Shown: positions 1-4,980, numbered from the stretch's first letter. The stretch is 5,911 nt of DNA from Candidatus Competibacteraceae bacterium (GCA_012032855.1 JAAUQA010000227.1:1-5911); one strand, 5' to 3'. Numbers and translations are program-made. Notes: generated by a model from the sequence alone, not told the origin.

Positions 1-2
1 AC

Positions 3-170
3 ATCGCATATGCTTTTCAAGATAGCCTAGTTGGTATTATCCCCCTCTTTGCCGTTGCCACAAACGAAGCTAGCGTTGCAAGCGAATTCCCGGCTACCGC
101 AGCCGCTTTAACTGGTTTATCCAAAACCGCCCAGAGCTACTTACAAACATTGCAAACCTCGAAAAACTAG
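3..170 (+). CDS. C-terminal fragment of unidentified protein (5' end outside window)
   Basis: An open frame enters from the left edge and runs 55 codons to a TAG at 168-170. The fragment begins IAYAFQDSLVGIIPLF and ends LQTLQTSKN. It is rich in Ala, Ser and Thr, with a hydrophobic stretch near the start (LVGIIPLFAVA) and a polar, probably helical tail. The other two forward frames stop within the first 30 bases and the complementary strand gives nothing protein-like. I do not recognise the family and infer no function. The gene converges on the carboxyltransferase that ends at 241, with AT-rich inverted repeats between them. The frame is short and cut by the window edge, so coding status is moderately supported only. 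Confidence 0.4.
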   Translation: MAYAFQDSLVGIIPLFAVATNEASVASEFPATAAALTGLSKTAQSYLQTLQTSKN

Positions 171-177
171 GTGACGA

Positions 178-193
178 AAAAGCGAGTGCTTTT
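178..193. terminator. Small AT-rich hairpin between convergent genes
   Basis: Arms AAAAGC (178-183) and GCTTTT (188-193) pair perfectly around a 4-base loop, just past the stop codon of the left-edge gene at 170. A-runs on one side and T-runs on the other suit a two-way intrinsic terminator. The stem has only two G-C pairs, so it would be weak. Confidence 0.35.
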
Positions 194-219
194 AGCCTTT
201 GCTAATGCCAATAAGTTAA

Positions 220-262
220 CAAAAACTCTCAAAAAAATTCTTAGCGAAGATGAGTTTTTGAG
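220..262. terminator. Inverted repeat at the 3' end of the carboxyltransferase gene
   Basis: CAAAAACTC (220-228) and GAGTTTTTG (252-260) are perfect 9-base arms with a 23-base spacer. A second pairing, CTCAAAAA (228-235) with TTTTTGAG (255-262), is also possible. The minus-strand stop codon at 241-243 lies between the arms. The position between converging genes and the T-tracts fit a terminator, but the long loop makes this tentative. Confidence 0.3.
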
Positions 263-1305
263 CCCATATGGTGTGAGATCTGTCTACTAAAAAGCTTGAA
301 AAACTCCCTTTGTTGTTCTTTTGCCAAACCAGTTAGTTCATCGCTCAATTTGCCTGGAAGTTGACCAGCGTTACCCAGCAGCATGTCCCATGTATTATCA
401 TCGAGAAGCGACCACCTACTTTTGCCTTTTATTCGCTGCATCACATTTACCAATGCTGCATTTTTGACGTACTGGCTGAAGGGTGTCACTAGTGGTGGGT
501 AGCCCATTTGTGGCCATATTTCTTCCACTTCGTTGAACAGCGCGATGAGCAGATCGTCTTGTGTCATTTCGGGCTTATCGTTTTTGGCAAGCCATCGGTT
601 GATGTTTTGAAGGTTGTTTTCCAGATCGGCCATTAAGCTGCCCATCATGCCGCCTGGTAACCCTGGCGCAATGAGCAATGAATTCATCAATCTATTGCTT
701 GGGCTGATGTAGTATCCCAAAAAGTCATCAATAAACTCTTGTGTCAAAGACCTTACTTTCATATAGGCCTTCATGTTAATATCGGGCAGAGAAAAACCTG
801 CATCTCGTAGCACTTCATGGATGGTAATGAGATCGGCATGGGCAGTCCCCCAAGAGAGTGGCTCCATACCCACATCTATAATATCGGCACCAGCACGTGC
901 CGCCTCTAAGGACGATGCAACTGAAAAACCCGGTCCTGAATGACCATGGTATTGCACCAATATGTCCTTTTTGATGGCTTTTATCCCTTCTACAATTTTG
1001 CCTATGGATACTGGCCGACCAATGCCCGCCATATCCTTAACGGCTATTTCTTGTGCACCCATATCAATGAGTTCACCAGCCATTTTAACAAAATAATCGA
1101 CCGTATGTATTTTTGAGTGGGTAATGCAAAGTGCTGCCTGCGATATCATGCCACCAGCTTTTGCATATTCTATGGATAGTTTTAGATTTCTGATGTCGTT
1201 AAGTCCATCGAAAGATCTTGAAATGTCAGTCCCCTGAAGTTTTTTCACCTTAAACATGAGCTTACGCACATCCTTAGGTACTGGAAACATCCGCAACCCA
1301 TTCAA
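241..1305 (-). CDS. Pyruvate/oxaloacetate carboxyltransferase, main fragment (frameshifted from its N-terminus)
   Basis: This is the body of a biotin-dependent carboxyltransferase of the OadA/PycB type. Such enzymes move CO2 between carboxybiotin and pyruvate/oxaloacetate in the cytoplasm. Visible hallmarks, numbered from the first codon here: the TIM-barrel signature FDGLNDIRN (32-40); the Lys of AVKDMAGIG (K90), which is carbamylated and binds metal in the family; the metal-binding HGH of QYHGHSGPG (H120, H122); then the helical PYC_OADA domain from about 185 with GLPGGMMGSLMADL and GYPPLVTPFSQYVKN. The wording is very close to Bacteroidota proteins as I remember them. The first 86 residues lie in another frame at 1302-1562, so the nominal start here is not real. 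After LAKEQQREFF (about position 298) the last 18 residues do not match the family, and no biotinyl domain follows. Either a second frameshift or a breakpoint lies there, or the biotin carrier is a separate protein as in PycB systems. Confidence 0.88.
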   Translation of the reverse strand: MNGLRMFPVPKDVRKLMFKVKKLQGTDISRSFDGLNDIRNLKLSIEYAKAGGMISQAALCITHSKIHTVDYFVKMAGELIDMGAQEIAVKDMAGIGRPVSIGKIVEGIKAIKKDILVQYHGHSGPGFSVASSLEAARAGADIIDVGMEPLSWGTAHADLITIHEVLRDAGFSLPDINMKAYMKVRSLTQEFIDDFLGYYISPSNRLMNSLLIAPGLPGGMMGSLMADLENNLQNINRWLAKNDKPEMTQDDLLIALFNEVEEIWPQMGYPPLVTPFSQYVKNAALVNVMQRIKGKSRWSLLDDNTWDMLLGNAGQLPGKLSDELTGLAKEQQREFFKLFSRQISHHMGSKTHLR

Positions 1306-1562
1306 TCCTCGTCCAACATTTGGGTTTTGATACCCGCATCGTTAAAGGGCTGTGTCCACTTGCGAACGGAAATATTGGGGTTTTCTCCATACAAGAGATT
1401 GATCTGCTCGAAACCTCCACCATTGGTTTCTACCCTGCTCCAGCAACCCATATCCACTATGGCAGGTGCTACTTTCTCTAATTGATCTACTCTAGGCATG
1501 TACTTGCCCGTAGATTGCCACAAATCTCGATATACGAGACATAAACCGATTTCTTTAGCCAT
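1302..1562 (-). CDS. N-terminal fragment of the same carboxyltransferase
   Basis: These 86 codons encode the start of the TIM barrel: the Arg-Asp of LVYRDLWQS (residues 12-13, matching the family's LRDAHQS motif with its metal-binding Asp), then RVETNGGGFEQINLLYGE. The frame runs off after QMLD into ED and a stop. If one C is added in GGACGAGG near 1311, the reading continues MLDRGLNGLRMFPVP straight into the downstream fragment, which is the family sequence expected there. The two fragments are thus one gene of about 440 codons broken by a single lost base. The ATG at 1562 has no SD in the preceding bases, and an in-frame TGA lies six codons upstream, so no longer start is available. Missing SDs are usual in Bacteroidota. 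Sequencing error and true inactivation cannot be told apart here. Confidence 0.85.
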   Translation of the reverse strand: MAKEIGLCLVYRDLWQSTGKYMPRVDQLEKVAPAIVDMGCWSRVETNGGGFEQINLLYGENPNISVRKWTQPFNDAGIKTQMLDED

Positions 1563-1607
1563 TATCGATGGAGTTTTTCAATGGAAGTAATTCTCGCTTT
1601 GCCTTGA

Positions 1608-1856
1608 GTGAAAATATTAATGGCCGCAGTGATTGCAGCTCTAAGGAGCTGCGGCGGTGGAGGGCTGAGTAGAGACGAGTTGCGAGATCGCACAACGCTC
1701 GGAGAATTGGCAGATGATGCGATCAAACATCTAATGAAAGCTGGTCTATTAACACGATCGAAGAATGACCGCTATGTTATTGTTCCAGATGAGGTTGAGA
1801 AGCAAAATCGCGACTACGCTGATTCGAATCCGAATTTGCGGTACAGCCAGAGATAA
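1608..1856 (+). CDS. Small winged-helix-like protein, unidentified
   Basis: An 82-codon frame with the pattern of a winged helix: a helix (VIAALRSC), a helix-turn-helix-like stretch (GLSRDELRDRTTLGELADDAIKHLMKAGLL) and a short wing (RSKNDRYVIVPDEV). A DNA-binding role is inferred from that pattern only. The start is unclear. The GTG at 1608 has no SD. In the same frame an ATG at 1581 is preceded by GGAG (1570-1573, 7-base gap), but a TGA at 1605-1607 stops it after eight codons. Either TGA-GTG allows immediate re-initiation, or the TGA is an error or a mutation and the protein starts at 1581. The 3' end overlaps the converging gene at 1814 by 43 bases. It is divergent from the carboxyltransferase with only 45 bases between them. 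Confidence 0.55.
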   Translation: MKILMAAVIAALRSCGGGGLSRDELRDRTTLGELADDAIKHLMKAGLLTRSKNDRYVIVPDEVEKQNRDYADSNPNLRYSQR

Positions 1857-2194
1857 TCATCAAACAGCGAAACGAGATCGAGTTCATAGGCAGTTATCAG
1901 GCAATTCCATTTTTCGGCAAGAAACGAAATGACTTCGCAATCATCAAGCACATCTCCCTCAAACTGTCTGAGCCACCTATCACCAAGCTGGACCATGTTC
2001 TGCGACATTTGCTTGTGAATTAGCTCGTATTCCTCGCGAGTGACTTCGCCCTTGATCAGTAATGTTCGATAATGTGCGCGGAGCACCTTGTGGAATTCAA
2101 TAGCCGCCCGCTCGTTGAAGTGCTCCAATCCAGGTACTCCAGATATACAAACGTGGGTGATGACCCAACGGGTCGAGGCAACCAATGTATCCAC
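1814..2194 (-). CDS. Hypothetical acidic helical protein, 126 residues
   Basis: The start is a GTG at 2194, chosen because AAGGGG lies 7 bases upstream on the minus strand. The product is rich in Glu, Asp, Leu and Trp, looks almost wholly helical, and has no signal peptide or membrane segment. Segments such as GEVTREEYELIHKQMSQNM and DDCEVISFLAEKWNCLITAY look like packed amphipathic helices. I do not recognise the family. It lies 37 bases downstream of the small gene ending at 2232 on the same strand, so the two probably form an operon. Its last 43 bases overlap the end of the plus-strand gene. The base composition is intermediate between the left and right parts of the window. Confidence 0.62.
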   Translation of the reverse strand: MDTLVASTRWVITHVCISGVPGLEHFNERAAIEFHKVLRAHYRTLLIKGEVTREEYELIHKQMSQNMVQLGDRWLRQFEGDVLDDCEVISFLAEKWNCLITAYELDLVSLFDDYLWLYRKFGFESA

Positions 2195-2231
2195 AATTAT
2201 CCCCTTGAATTATGGAGAAGATGCTCCGCAT

Positions 2232-2455
2232 TCAACACTTAACTTTAATTCTTGCTCTTGCACGAGCGGTTCGTACCTGTTCTGGTTTAGATTTGTCACC
2301 AATTGCATCATTTATCTCTCTGGCGCGAACGATATCACCATCAAGAAGCGCTTCACACATTTTGTGAATCGTGGATCGTGCTGTGAAGTATGGCATATTT
2401 CGTCCACCGCGTTGCCATACTTTTCTAATAAGAGATTCTTGTCGTCCGTTGCCAT
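2232..2455 (-). CDS. Small hypothetical protein, probably about 75 residues, with a suspected frameshift
   Basis: The ATG at 2455 follows a perfect AAGGAG (2463-2468) with a 7-base gap, the best ribosome site in the middle region. From it the frame reads MATDDKNLLLEKYGNAVDEI with many G-starting codons, as in real genes. It then drifts after FTKCVK and stops at 2312. The coding pattern moves into the next frame near 2350 (LLDGDIVRAREINDAIGD) and ends at 2232 in a basic tail, RTARARARIKVKC. One lost G (GG to G) near 2350 would join both halves. The alternative is an unbroken 104-codon frame starting at an ATG at 2546, but that start has no SD. The family is not recognised; the tail suggests nucleic-acid contact, which is a guess. 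It is probably cotranscribed with the gene at 1814-2194. Confidence 0.55.
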
Positions 2456-2534
2456 TTTGAAGCTCCTTCAATAGGGCCAGTTGGTCGTACGTTACCAACT
2501 GAATACGCTGATTGTAGTCATGGTTGATGCAAGA

Positions 2535-2563
2535 AAGATACCCCATTTAACCAGATTGGCCAA
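2535..2563 (-). promoter_or_regulatory. Candidate sigma70-like promoter for the minus-strand small-gene pair
   Basis: On the minus strand TTGGCC (2558-2563) and TATCTT (2535-2540) are 17 bases apart, each matching the -35 or -10 consensus at four of six positions. It lies between the methyltransferase stop (2588) and the small gene starting at 2455. The first hexamer is part of the palindrome TTGGCCAA (2556-2563). Matches of this quality occur by chance, so confidence is low. Confidence 0.25.
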
Positions 2564-2587
2564 ATTAATGGTGGCTCACGCCAAGTC

Positions 2588-3301
2588 CTAGTCGGTTGAC
2601 AAGGCTGATATCCGCTCACAACCATAGTTGAAATATACCTCGTCTTGCTCAATGCCGATAAAACGCTTGCCGGCGAGCAAGGCGGCGACGCCGGTGGTGC
2701 CACTGCCCATGAACGGGTCGAGGATAGTCTCGGCGCGGATGGAATCGCAGATGTAGCGCACCTGCTCCAACGGTCGCGGACAGGGAACGGGATTCTCGCC
2801 CGCATAGCCGTCGTAGGGCCGCAGGTCGGCCAAGTGCCAGTCGCGCGGCAGCTCGTGCTTGAGCAGCGAATGGCGGCTCCAGAAGATGACGGGATCCCAG
2901 CTCAGGCAGGTTTGCCCGCGAGATTCGGGATAGAGCTTGCAGGCGGCGATGATGCGAAAGCCCTGCGGAAAGTATTTATGCCACTGATCTGCCTTAAGCG
3001 GGCTTTGCCAGACGAAGCATGGCCCGCCGCCGGTGACGTGGTCAAGTGCGGGCACGAGCCGCGACATTAGGTGATGATACTTAGCCGGTGCGTCGTCATA
3101 CGAGCGGTACCGAAAGCCGATGCAGAACGGCGGATCGGTGACTACGGCATCCACGCGGGCAAGCGTGGGCAGAATATCGAAGCAGTTGCCATTGTAGAGC
3201 GTGGCGTTGCCGATGGTGACTTTGCGAATCGGCCGCTTCGCGGCATGGTGCGAGAACATGTTGCGGCGAGCGTAAAATGGATTGATAGCATAAGCGTTCA
3301 T
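2588..3301 (-). CDS. DNA adenine-N6/cytosine-N4 methyltransferase (beta-class order)
   Basis: A complete 237-codon gene for a DNA modification methylase of the N6-adenine/N4-cytosine family, which transfers a methyl group from S-adenosylmethionine to an exocyclic amino group. The catalytic motif DPPF sits at residues 56-59. The variable middle (about 65-165) should read the target sequence. The AdoMet-binding motif DPFMGSGTTGVAA is at 195-207, followed by GIEQDEVY. The order DPPF first, FxGxG last is the beta-class order; DPPF in place of DPPY is an accepted variant. PCPRPLEQVRYI (173-184) matches the family's usual HPxQKPL region loosely. The ATG at 3301 is fixed by GGAGG 8 bases upstream. 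No restriction endonuclease is visible nearby, so it is probably a solitary modification enzyme, as on many plasmids and phages. It follows the 71-residue gene, separated by a strong hairpin. The target base and site cannot be read from the sequence. Confidence 0.93.
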   Translation of the reverse strand: MNAYAINPFYARRNMFSHHAAKRPIRKVTIGNATLYNGNCFDILPTLARVDAVVTDPPFCIGFRYRSYDDAPAKYHHLMSRLVPALDHVTGGGPCFVWQSPLKADQWHKYFPQGFRIIAACKLYPESRGQTCLSWDPVIFWSRHSLLKHELPRDWHLADLRPYDGYAGENPVPCPRPLEQVRYICDSIRAETILDPFMGSGTTGVAALLAGKRFIGIEQDEVYFNYGCERISALSTD

Positions 3302-3330
3302 GTTCGTTTCCTCCGTTGACGGTTGAGAAG

Positions 3331-3362
3331 AAAGCGGGCGGGCACGATGCCCGCCCGCCTTT
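3331..3362. terminator. Strong GC hairpin between the 71-residue gene and the methyltransferase
   Basis: Arms GCGGGCGGGCA (3334-3344) and TGCCCGCCCGC (3348-3358) pair perfectly over 11 bases around the loop CGA, flanked by AAA on the left and TTT on the right. On the minus strand it follows the stop codon at 3371 and is followed by TTTCTTCTC, as in an intrinsic terminator. Only about 20 bases then separate it from the methyltransferase SD. That leaves no room for a promoter, so downstream expression needs read-through. It may act as an attenuator or processing signal. Confidence 0.75.
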
Positions 3363-3370
3363 CATGACGA

Positions 3371-3586
3371 TCACTCTTTCTTGTCCGAAGCGACGCGAAG
3401 GGTGATGCGGCCGTCGAGCGGCACGGCTTCGACCTGGATGTTGAAACCGTTGCCGTCGGCATGCGGCCAGGCGCTGCCGATGCGGGTCCAGATGCTCTTA
3501 TCCTCGCCGAGGTTCTTCACCTGATAGGCGACATGGGTCGGGGCCTTGGACTTGTTATTATTGGCGGATGTGTTCTTGCGAGTCAT
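3371..3586 (-). CDS. Small conserved accessory-element protein, 71 residues
   Basis: The start is the ATG at 3586, with AAGGAG 7-8 bases upstream. The open frame extends to 3751 but that longer part is Arg/Pro-rich and not protein-like. The product has a basic, Asn/Lys-rich N-terminus (residues 1-15) and then a compact domain, THVAYQVKNLGEDKSIWTRI, followed by GSAWPHADGNGFNIQ and VPLDGRITLRVAS. The Trp and the AWPH...GxGF...LDGR pattern is one I recall in small uncharacterised proteins from plasmids and genomic islands; I know no assigned function. It lies directly upstream of the methyltransferase on the same strand with the hairpin between them, so linked expression is likely. A degenerate inverted copy lies at 3834-4006. 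Confidence 0.82.
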   Translation of the reverse strand: MTRKNTSANNNKSKAPTHVAYQVKNLGEDKSIWTRIGSAWPHADGNGFNIQVEAVPLDGRITLRVASDKKE

Positions 3587-3680
3587 GGTTCGTCTCCTTG
3601 CTTTACGTTTCCGGCCGCGCCCATCGCGGCCTGATGGCATGCGCAAGAAAGCCGAACCAGCCGGAGCGACAGCGCGCCGG

Positions 3681-3756
3681 TCACAGTGAGAAAACGGGAG
3701 GGACCCGTGTCTGCAACGCAGTGAAGACTCGGGAGGAACCGGTTTTGTCACTTGAC
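3681..3756. promoter_or_regulatory. Shared centre of the inverted unit, with short palindromes
   Basis: This is the common upstream region of the two divergent units. It holds TCACAGTGA (3681-3689) and GTCACTTGAC (3747-3756), each a short palindrome, in mirror positions. CAGTGA followed by GGGAGG occurs at 3684 and again at 3719, a 35-base step. The symmetry suits a regulator binding site controlling divergent transcription. No clear -10/-35 pair is visible, so the assignment is inference. Confidence 0.35.
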
Positions 3757-3833
3757 CGGGCCGGCGGCGGCTTTAGCGTGCCCATCAGACAGTCCGCGTT
3801 GGGTGCCGGGCGGTTAAGCAAGGAATAAGGCGA

Positions 3834-4006
3834 AACAGCGCAGGAACCGGCCGCCGGATTGATAGCCAAGCCACGACCGCGTCGCTCTTGGTGTAGATTC
3901 GGCGAAGAAGACATCGGACACGCGGCTTGCGGTGGAATCACTGCAATGGTTTCAACAGCCGGAAGCCGCGCCGCCGTGCATCACCCGTTTCGCTTCGGGG
4001 GAATGA
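3834..4006 (+). pseudogene. Degenerate copy of the 71-residue protein gene
   Basis: This stretch aligns along its whole length with the 71-residue gene on the other strand. The SD-like AAGCAAGGA is kept at 3816-3824, but the start codon position reads ACAGCG. The reading frame is broken by several small deletions and by a TAG at 3863-3865. The last part still resembles the parent: NGFNSR matches NGFNIQ in one frame and CITRFASGE matches GRITLRVASDKKE in another, ending at the equivalent TGA (4004-4006). No start or continuous frame remains, so it should not make protein. Sequencing error alone could not explain this many differences. Confidence 0.72.
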
Positions 4007-4018
4007 TCGTCAAAGAGT

Positions 4019-4040
4019 GGCGGGCGGCGCGCCCACCTTT
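4019..4040 (+). terminator. Hairpin in arm B, counterpart of the 3331-3362 hairpin
   Basis: GGCGGGC (4019-4025) pairs with GCCCACC (4031-4037) with one C-A mismatch, and one further pair closes a 3-base loop; TTTATT follows. It lies at the place in arm B equivalent to the perfect hairpin in arm A. It also sits about 45 bases past the end of the minus-strand winged-helix gene (4084), which it could help terminate. Confidence 0.5.
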
Positions 4041-4083
4041 ATTCTCAACCGGCGGAGAATACGATGAACCGCAATCAATGCCG

Positions 4084-4427
4084 CTAGCGCAGCGGCACGT
4101 CGATCGCAACGCGCATACAGCCGATAGGGCGAATCGTCAGCGTCGCCAGCTCGCAATTGCGATCGAACGCGGCCGACGTCGCCAGTGTGTACATGCGGTA
4201 CTTCTTGATCTGACGGCACTCGACCAGGCCCATCTCGTCTAATTTGCTCAGGCATCGGCTGATGTCGCTGACTTCAAGCGACAGCGCTTCGGCGATCGCG
4301 GTGACCGTGCTGGAACGGTGCGCAAGCAACTCAAGGACTTCCCAGCAATGCGCCGAGCCAAGGCCGTGAAAGATCCCGCCATTGGCGTGGCGCTAAAAGC
4401 CGCAGCGTCATCGGGAGGAGAAGACAT
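4084..4427 (-). pseudogene. ArsR-like winged-helix regulator 1 (apparent one-base frameshift)
   Basis: The coding pattern is that of a small winged-helix repressor: helix GSAHCWEVLELLAHR, then the helix-turn-helix STVTAIAEALSLEVSDISRC, LSKLDEMGLVECRQI, wing KKYRMYTLA and a C-terminal beta-like tail ending IDVPLR. Such proteins bind operators as dimers; no metal-binding Cys motif of classical ArsR is evident. This frame has no ATG or GTG start after a TAG at 4393-4395. The ATG at 4427 has GGAGG (4436-4440) 8 bases upstream and reads MSSPPDDAAAFSATPMAG in a different frame. One extra G in the GGG run near 4375 would join them, giving about 115 residues. It is therefore either a real gene with a base-call error or a recent pseudogene. 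A possible promoter and dyad lie just upstream. Confidence 0.68.
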
Positions 4428-4563
4428 GCTGCATACCTCCGGAACCGTATGGTATATTCCGGGGACGCATCCGTGCGAAGCGCGGCGTCCGTTCCGCCCC
4501 GAGGACATTTTCGATTGGATTCACCCAATCACGCGAACGATCATCGACGCCTTAGGGCGCTGA
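4426..4563 (+). CDS. Possible 45-residue protein opposite the winged-helix start
   Basis: The ATG at 4426 is preceded by GGGAGGAG (4413-4420) with a 5-base gap, a very strong ribosome site. The frame reads MLHTSGTVWYIPGTH and ends FDWIHPITRTIIDALGR before a TGA at 4561-4563. It lies across the proposed promoter of the minus-strand regulator, and the two start codons overlap in the palindrome CATG (4425-4428). The SD could be a by-product of Ser-Ser-Pro-Pro codons on the other strand. I know no family for it. It is kept as a candidate only. Confidence 0.22.
   Translation: MLHTSGTVWYIPGTHPCEARRPFRPEDIFDWIHPITRTIIDALGR
4439..4479 (-). promoter_or_regulatory. Candidate promoter and operator of winged-helix gene 1
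   Basis: On the minus strand TTCGCA (4474-4479) and TATACC (4451-4456) are exactly 17 bases apart, each with four of six consensus bases. A perfect dyad CCGGAA (4439-4444) with TTCCGG (4457-4462), 12 bases between arms, overlaps the -10 and the SD of the gene starting at 4427. That arrangement is typical of an autorepressor site, which would fit the gene product. Binding by this regulator is inference. Confidence 0.4.
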
Positions 4564-4666
4564 ATGCGAATAAGATACCAAATCTCCATTGCAGTTCAAG
4601 AGAATTCCTGCCCCGCTGACCAATCACGAGACATCCCTGCATTCGACTGTTCGCAGGAAACCGCGC

Positions 4667-4980
4667 TCAGGGTTCCAGCAAATCGAGTTCGAAATTTTCG
4701 CCGGATGATAGAGCGAGGCAAAGAATGGTGCGCCGCCCCGTGCGCTGTGCCGAGACGGTCGGCGCGGGCCGGTAGCGAGTCGCTCCCGACGACGCATCGG
4801 CCTCGATCGCGCCAAACTCGATCAGCACGCGACCGGCATCGAGCACCTGCGACTCCTCAAGGCCGAAAGCGGCGGCGAGTTCCACCGCTGCTTTGCGGCC
4901 GCAAAGCGATTTCCGTCAGCATGACGCGGCCGGAGATCGTCGCTGAGCAATCGAAACAAAGCGGGGAGTTGGCTTGCCAT
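4667..4980 (-). pseudogene. ArsR-like winged-helix regulator 2 (two apparent frameshifts)
   Basis: Three short frames join into one winged-helix protein: MASQLPALFRLLSDDLR from the ATG at 4980, then MLTEIALRPQSS, then VELAAAFGLEESQVLDAGRV followed by LIEFGAIEAD, a wing ATRYRPAP and a tail ending FELDLLEP. Joining them needs one base fewer in the GGCCGCG stretch near 4925 and one G fewer in GGTGG near 4890. The architecture and beta-like tail parallel regulator 1 on the same strand, so they look like distant paralogues. No clear SD precedes 4980, so the start is uncertain. The gene is divergent from the relaxase, and control of the transfer region is a reasonable inference. If the shifts are real the gene is dead. 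Confidence 0.58.

Larger units (their letters stand above)
3296..3711 (-). repeat. Arm A of a large imperfect inverted repeat (intact unit)
   Basis: Read on the minus strand from 3711 to 3296, this unit has an upstream region, the SD AAGCAAGGA, the 71-residue gene, its TGA, a hairpin, the motif TTCTCAACCG, a second SD and the ATG-AAC start of the methyltransferase. Every one of these elements appears in the same order on the plus strand at 3726-4069. Only 14 bases separate the arms at the centre. Confidence 0.8.
3726..4069 (+). repeat. Arm B of the inverted repeat (degenerate, shorter unit)
   Basis: Aligned by eye to the reverse complement of arm A, blocks match in order: GTTTTGTCACT, TGACCGG, CCCATCAG, TTAAGCAAGGA, GCCAAGCC, CGGCGAAGAAGA, GCAATGGTTTCAACA, GCATCACCC, TCGCTTCGG, TGATCGTCA, GGCGGGCGG, TTCTCAACCG, GGAGAA, ATGAAC. 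The arm is about 70 bases shorter than arm A through many small deletions. The similarity ends at the start codon at 4064-4069, after which the plus-strand frame stops within seven codons and the 3' end of the winged-helix gene begins. Confidence 0.8.

Noticed and set aside
2088..2474. Plus-strand open frame of about 128 codons
   Set aside because: Cys/Ser/Phe-rich shadow of the two minus-strand genes, which have good ribosome sites.
2518..3374. Other open frames overlapping the methyltransferase on both strands
   Set aside because: All are shadows; the methyltransferase frame has DPPF and DPFMGSGTTG motifs and an SD.
3681..3760. CAGTGA/GGGAGG repeats as replication iterons or a CRISPR array
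   Set aside because: Only two partly matching copies occur, with no replication initiator or Cas gene; they are better explained as part of the divergent upstream region.
3568..3941. Open frames on both strands in the centre of the inverted repeat
   Set aside because: No SDs, biased composition and frequent Arg/Pro. The region is explained as shared upstream sequence of two divergent units.
3296..4069. Inverted repeat as a fold-back read or amplification artefact
   Set aside because: Such an artefact would continue into the reverse complement of the methyltransferase past 4069, but the sequence there is the winged-helix gene. The arms also differ by far more than read errors.
3859..4242. 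Plus-strand open frame of about 127 codons
   Set aside because: It crosses the decayed gene copy, a hairpin and the antisense of regulator 1; its resemblance to a peptide on the other strand is explained by the inverted repeat.
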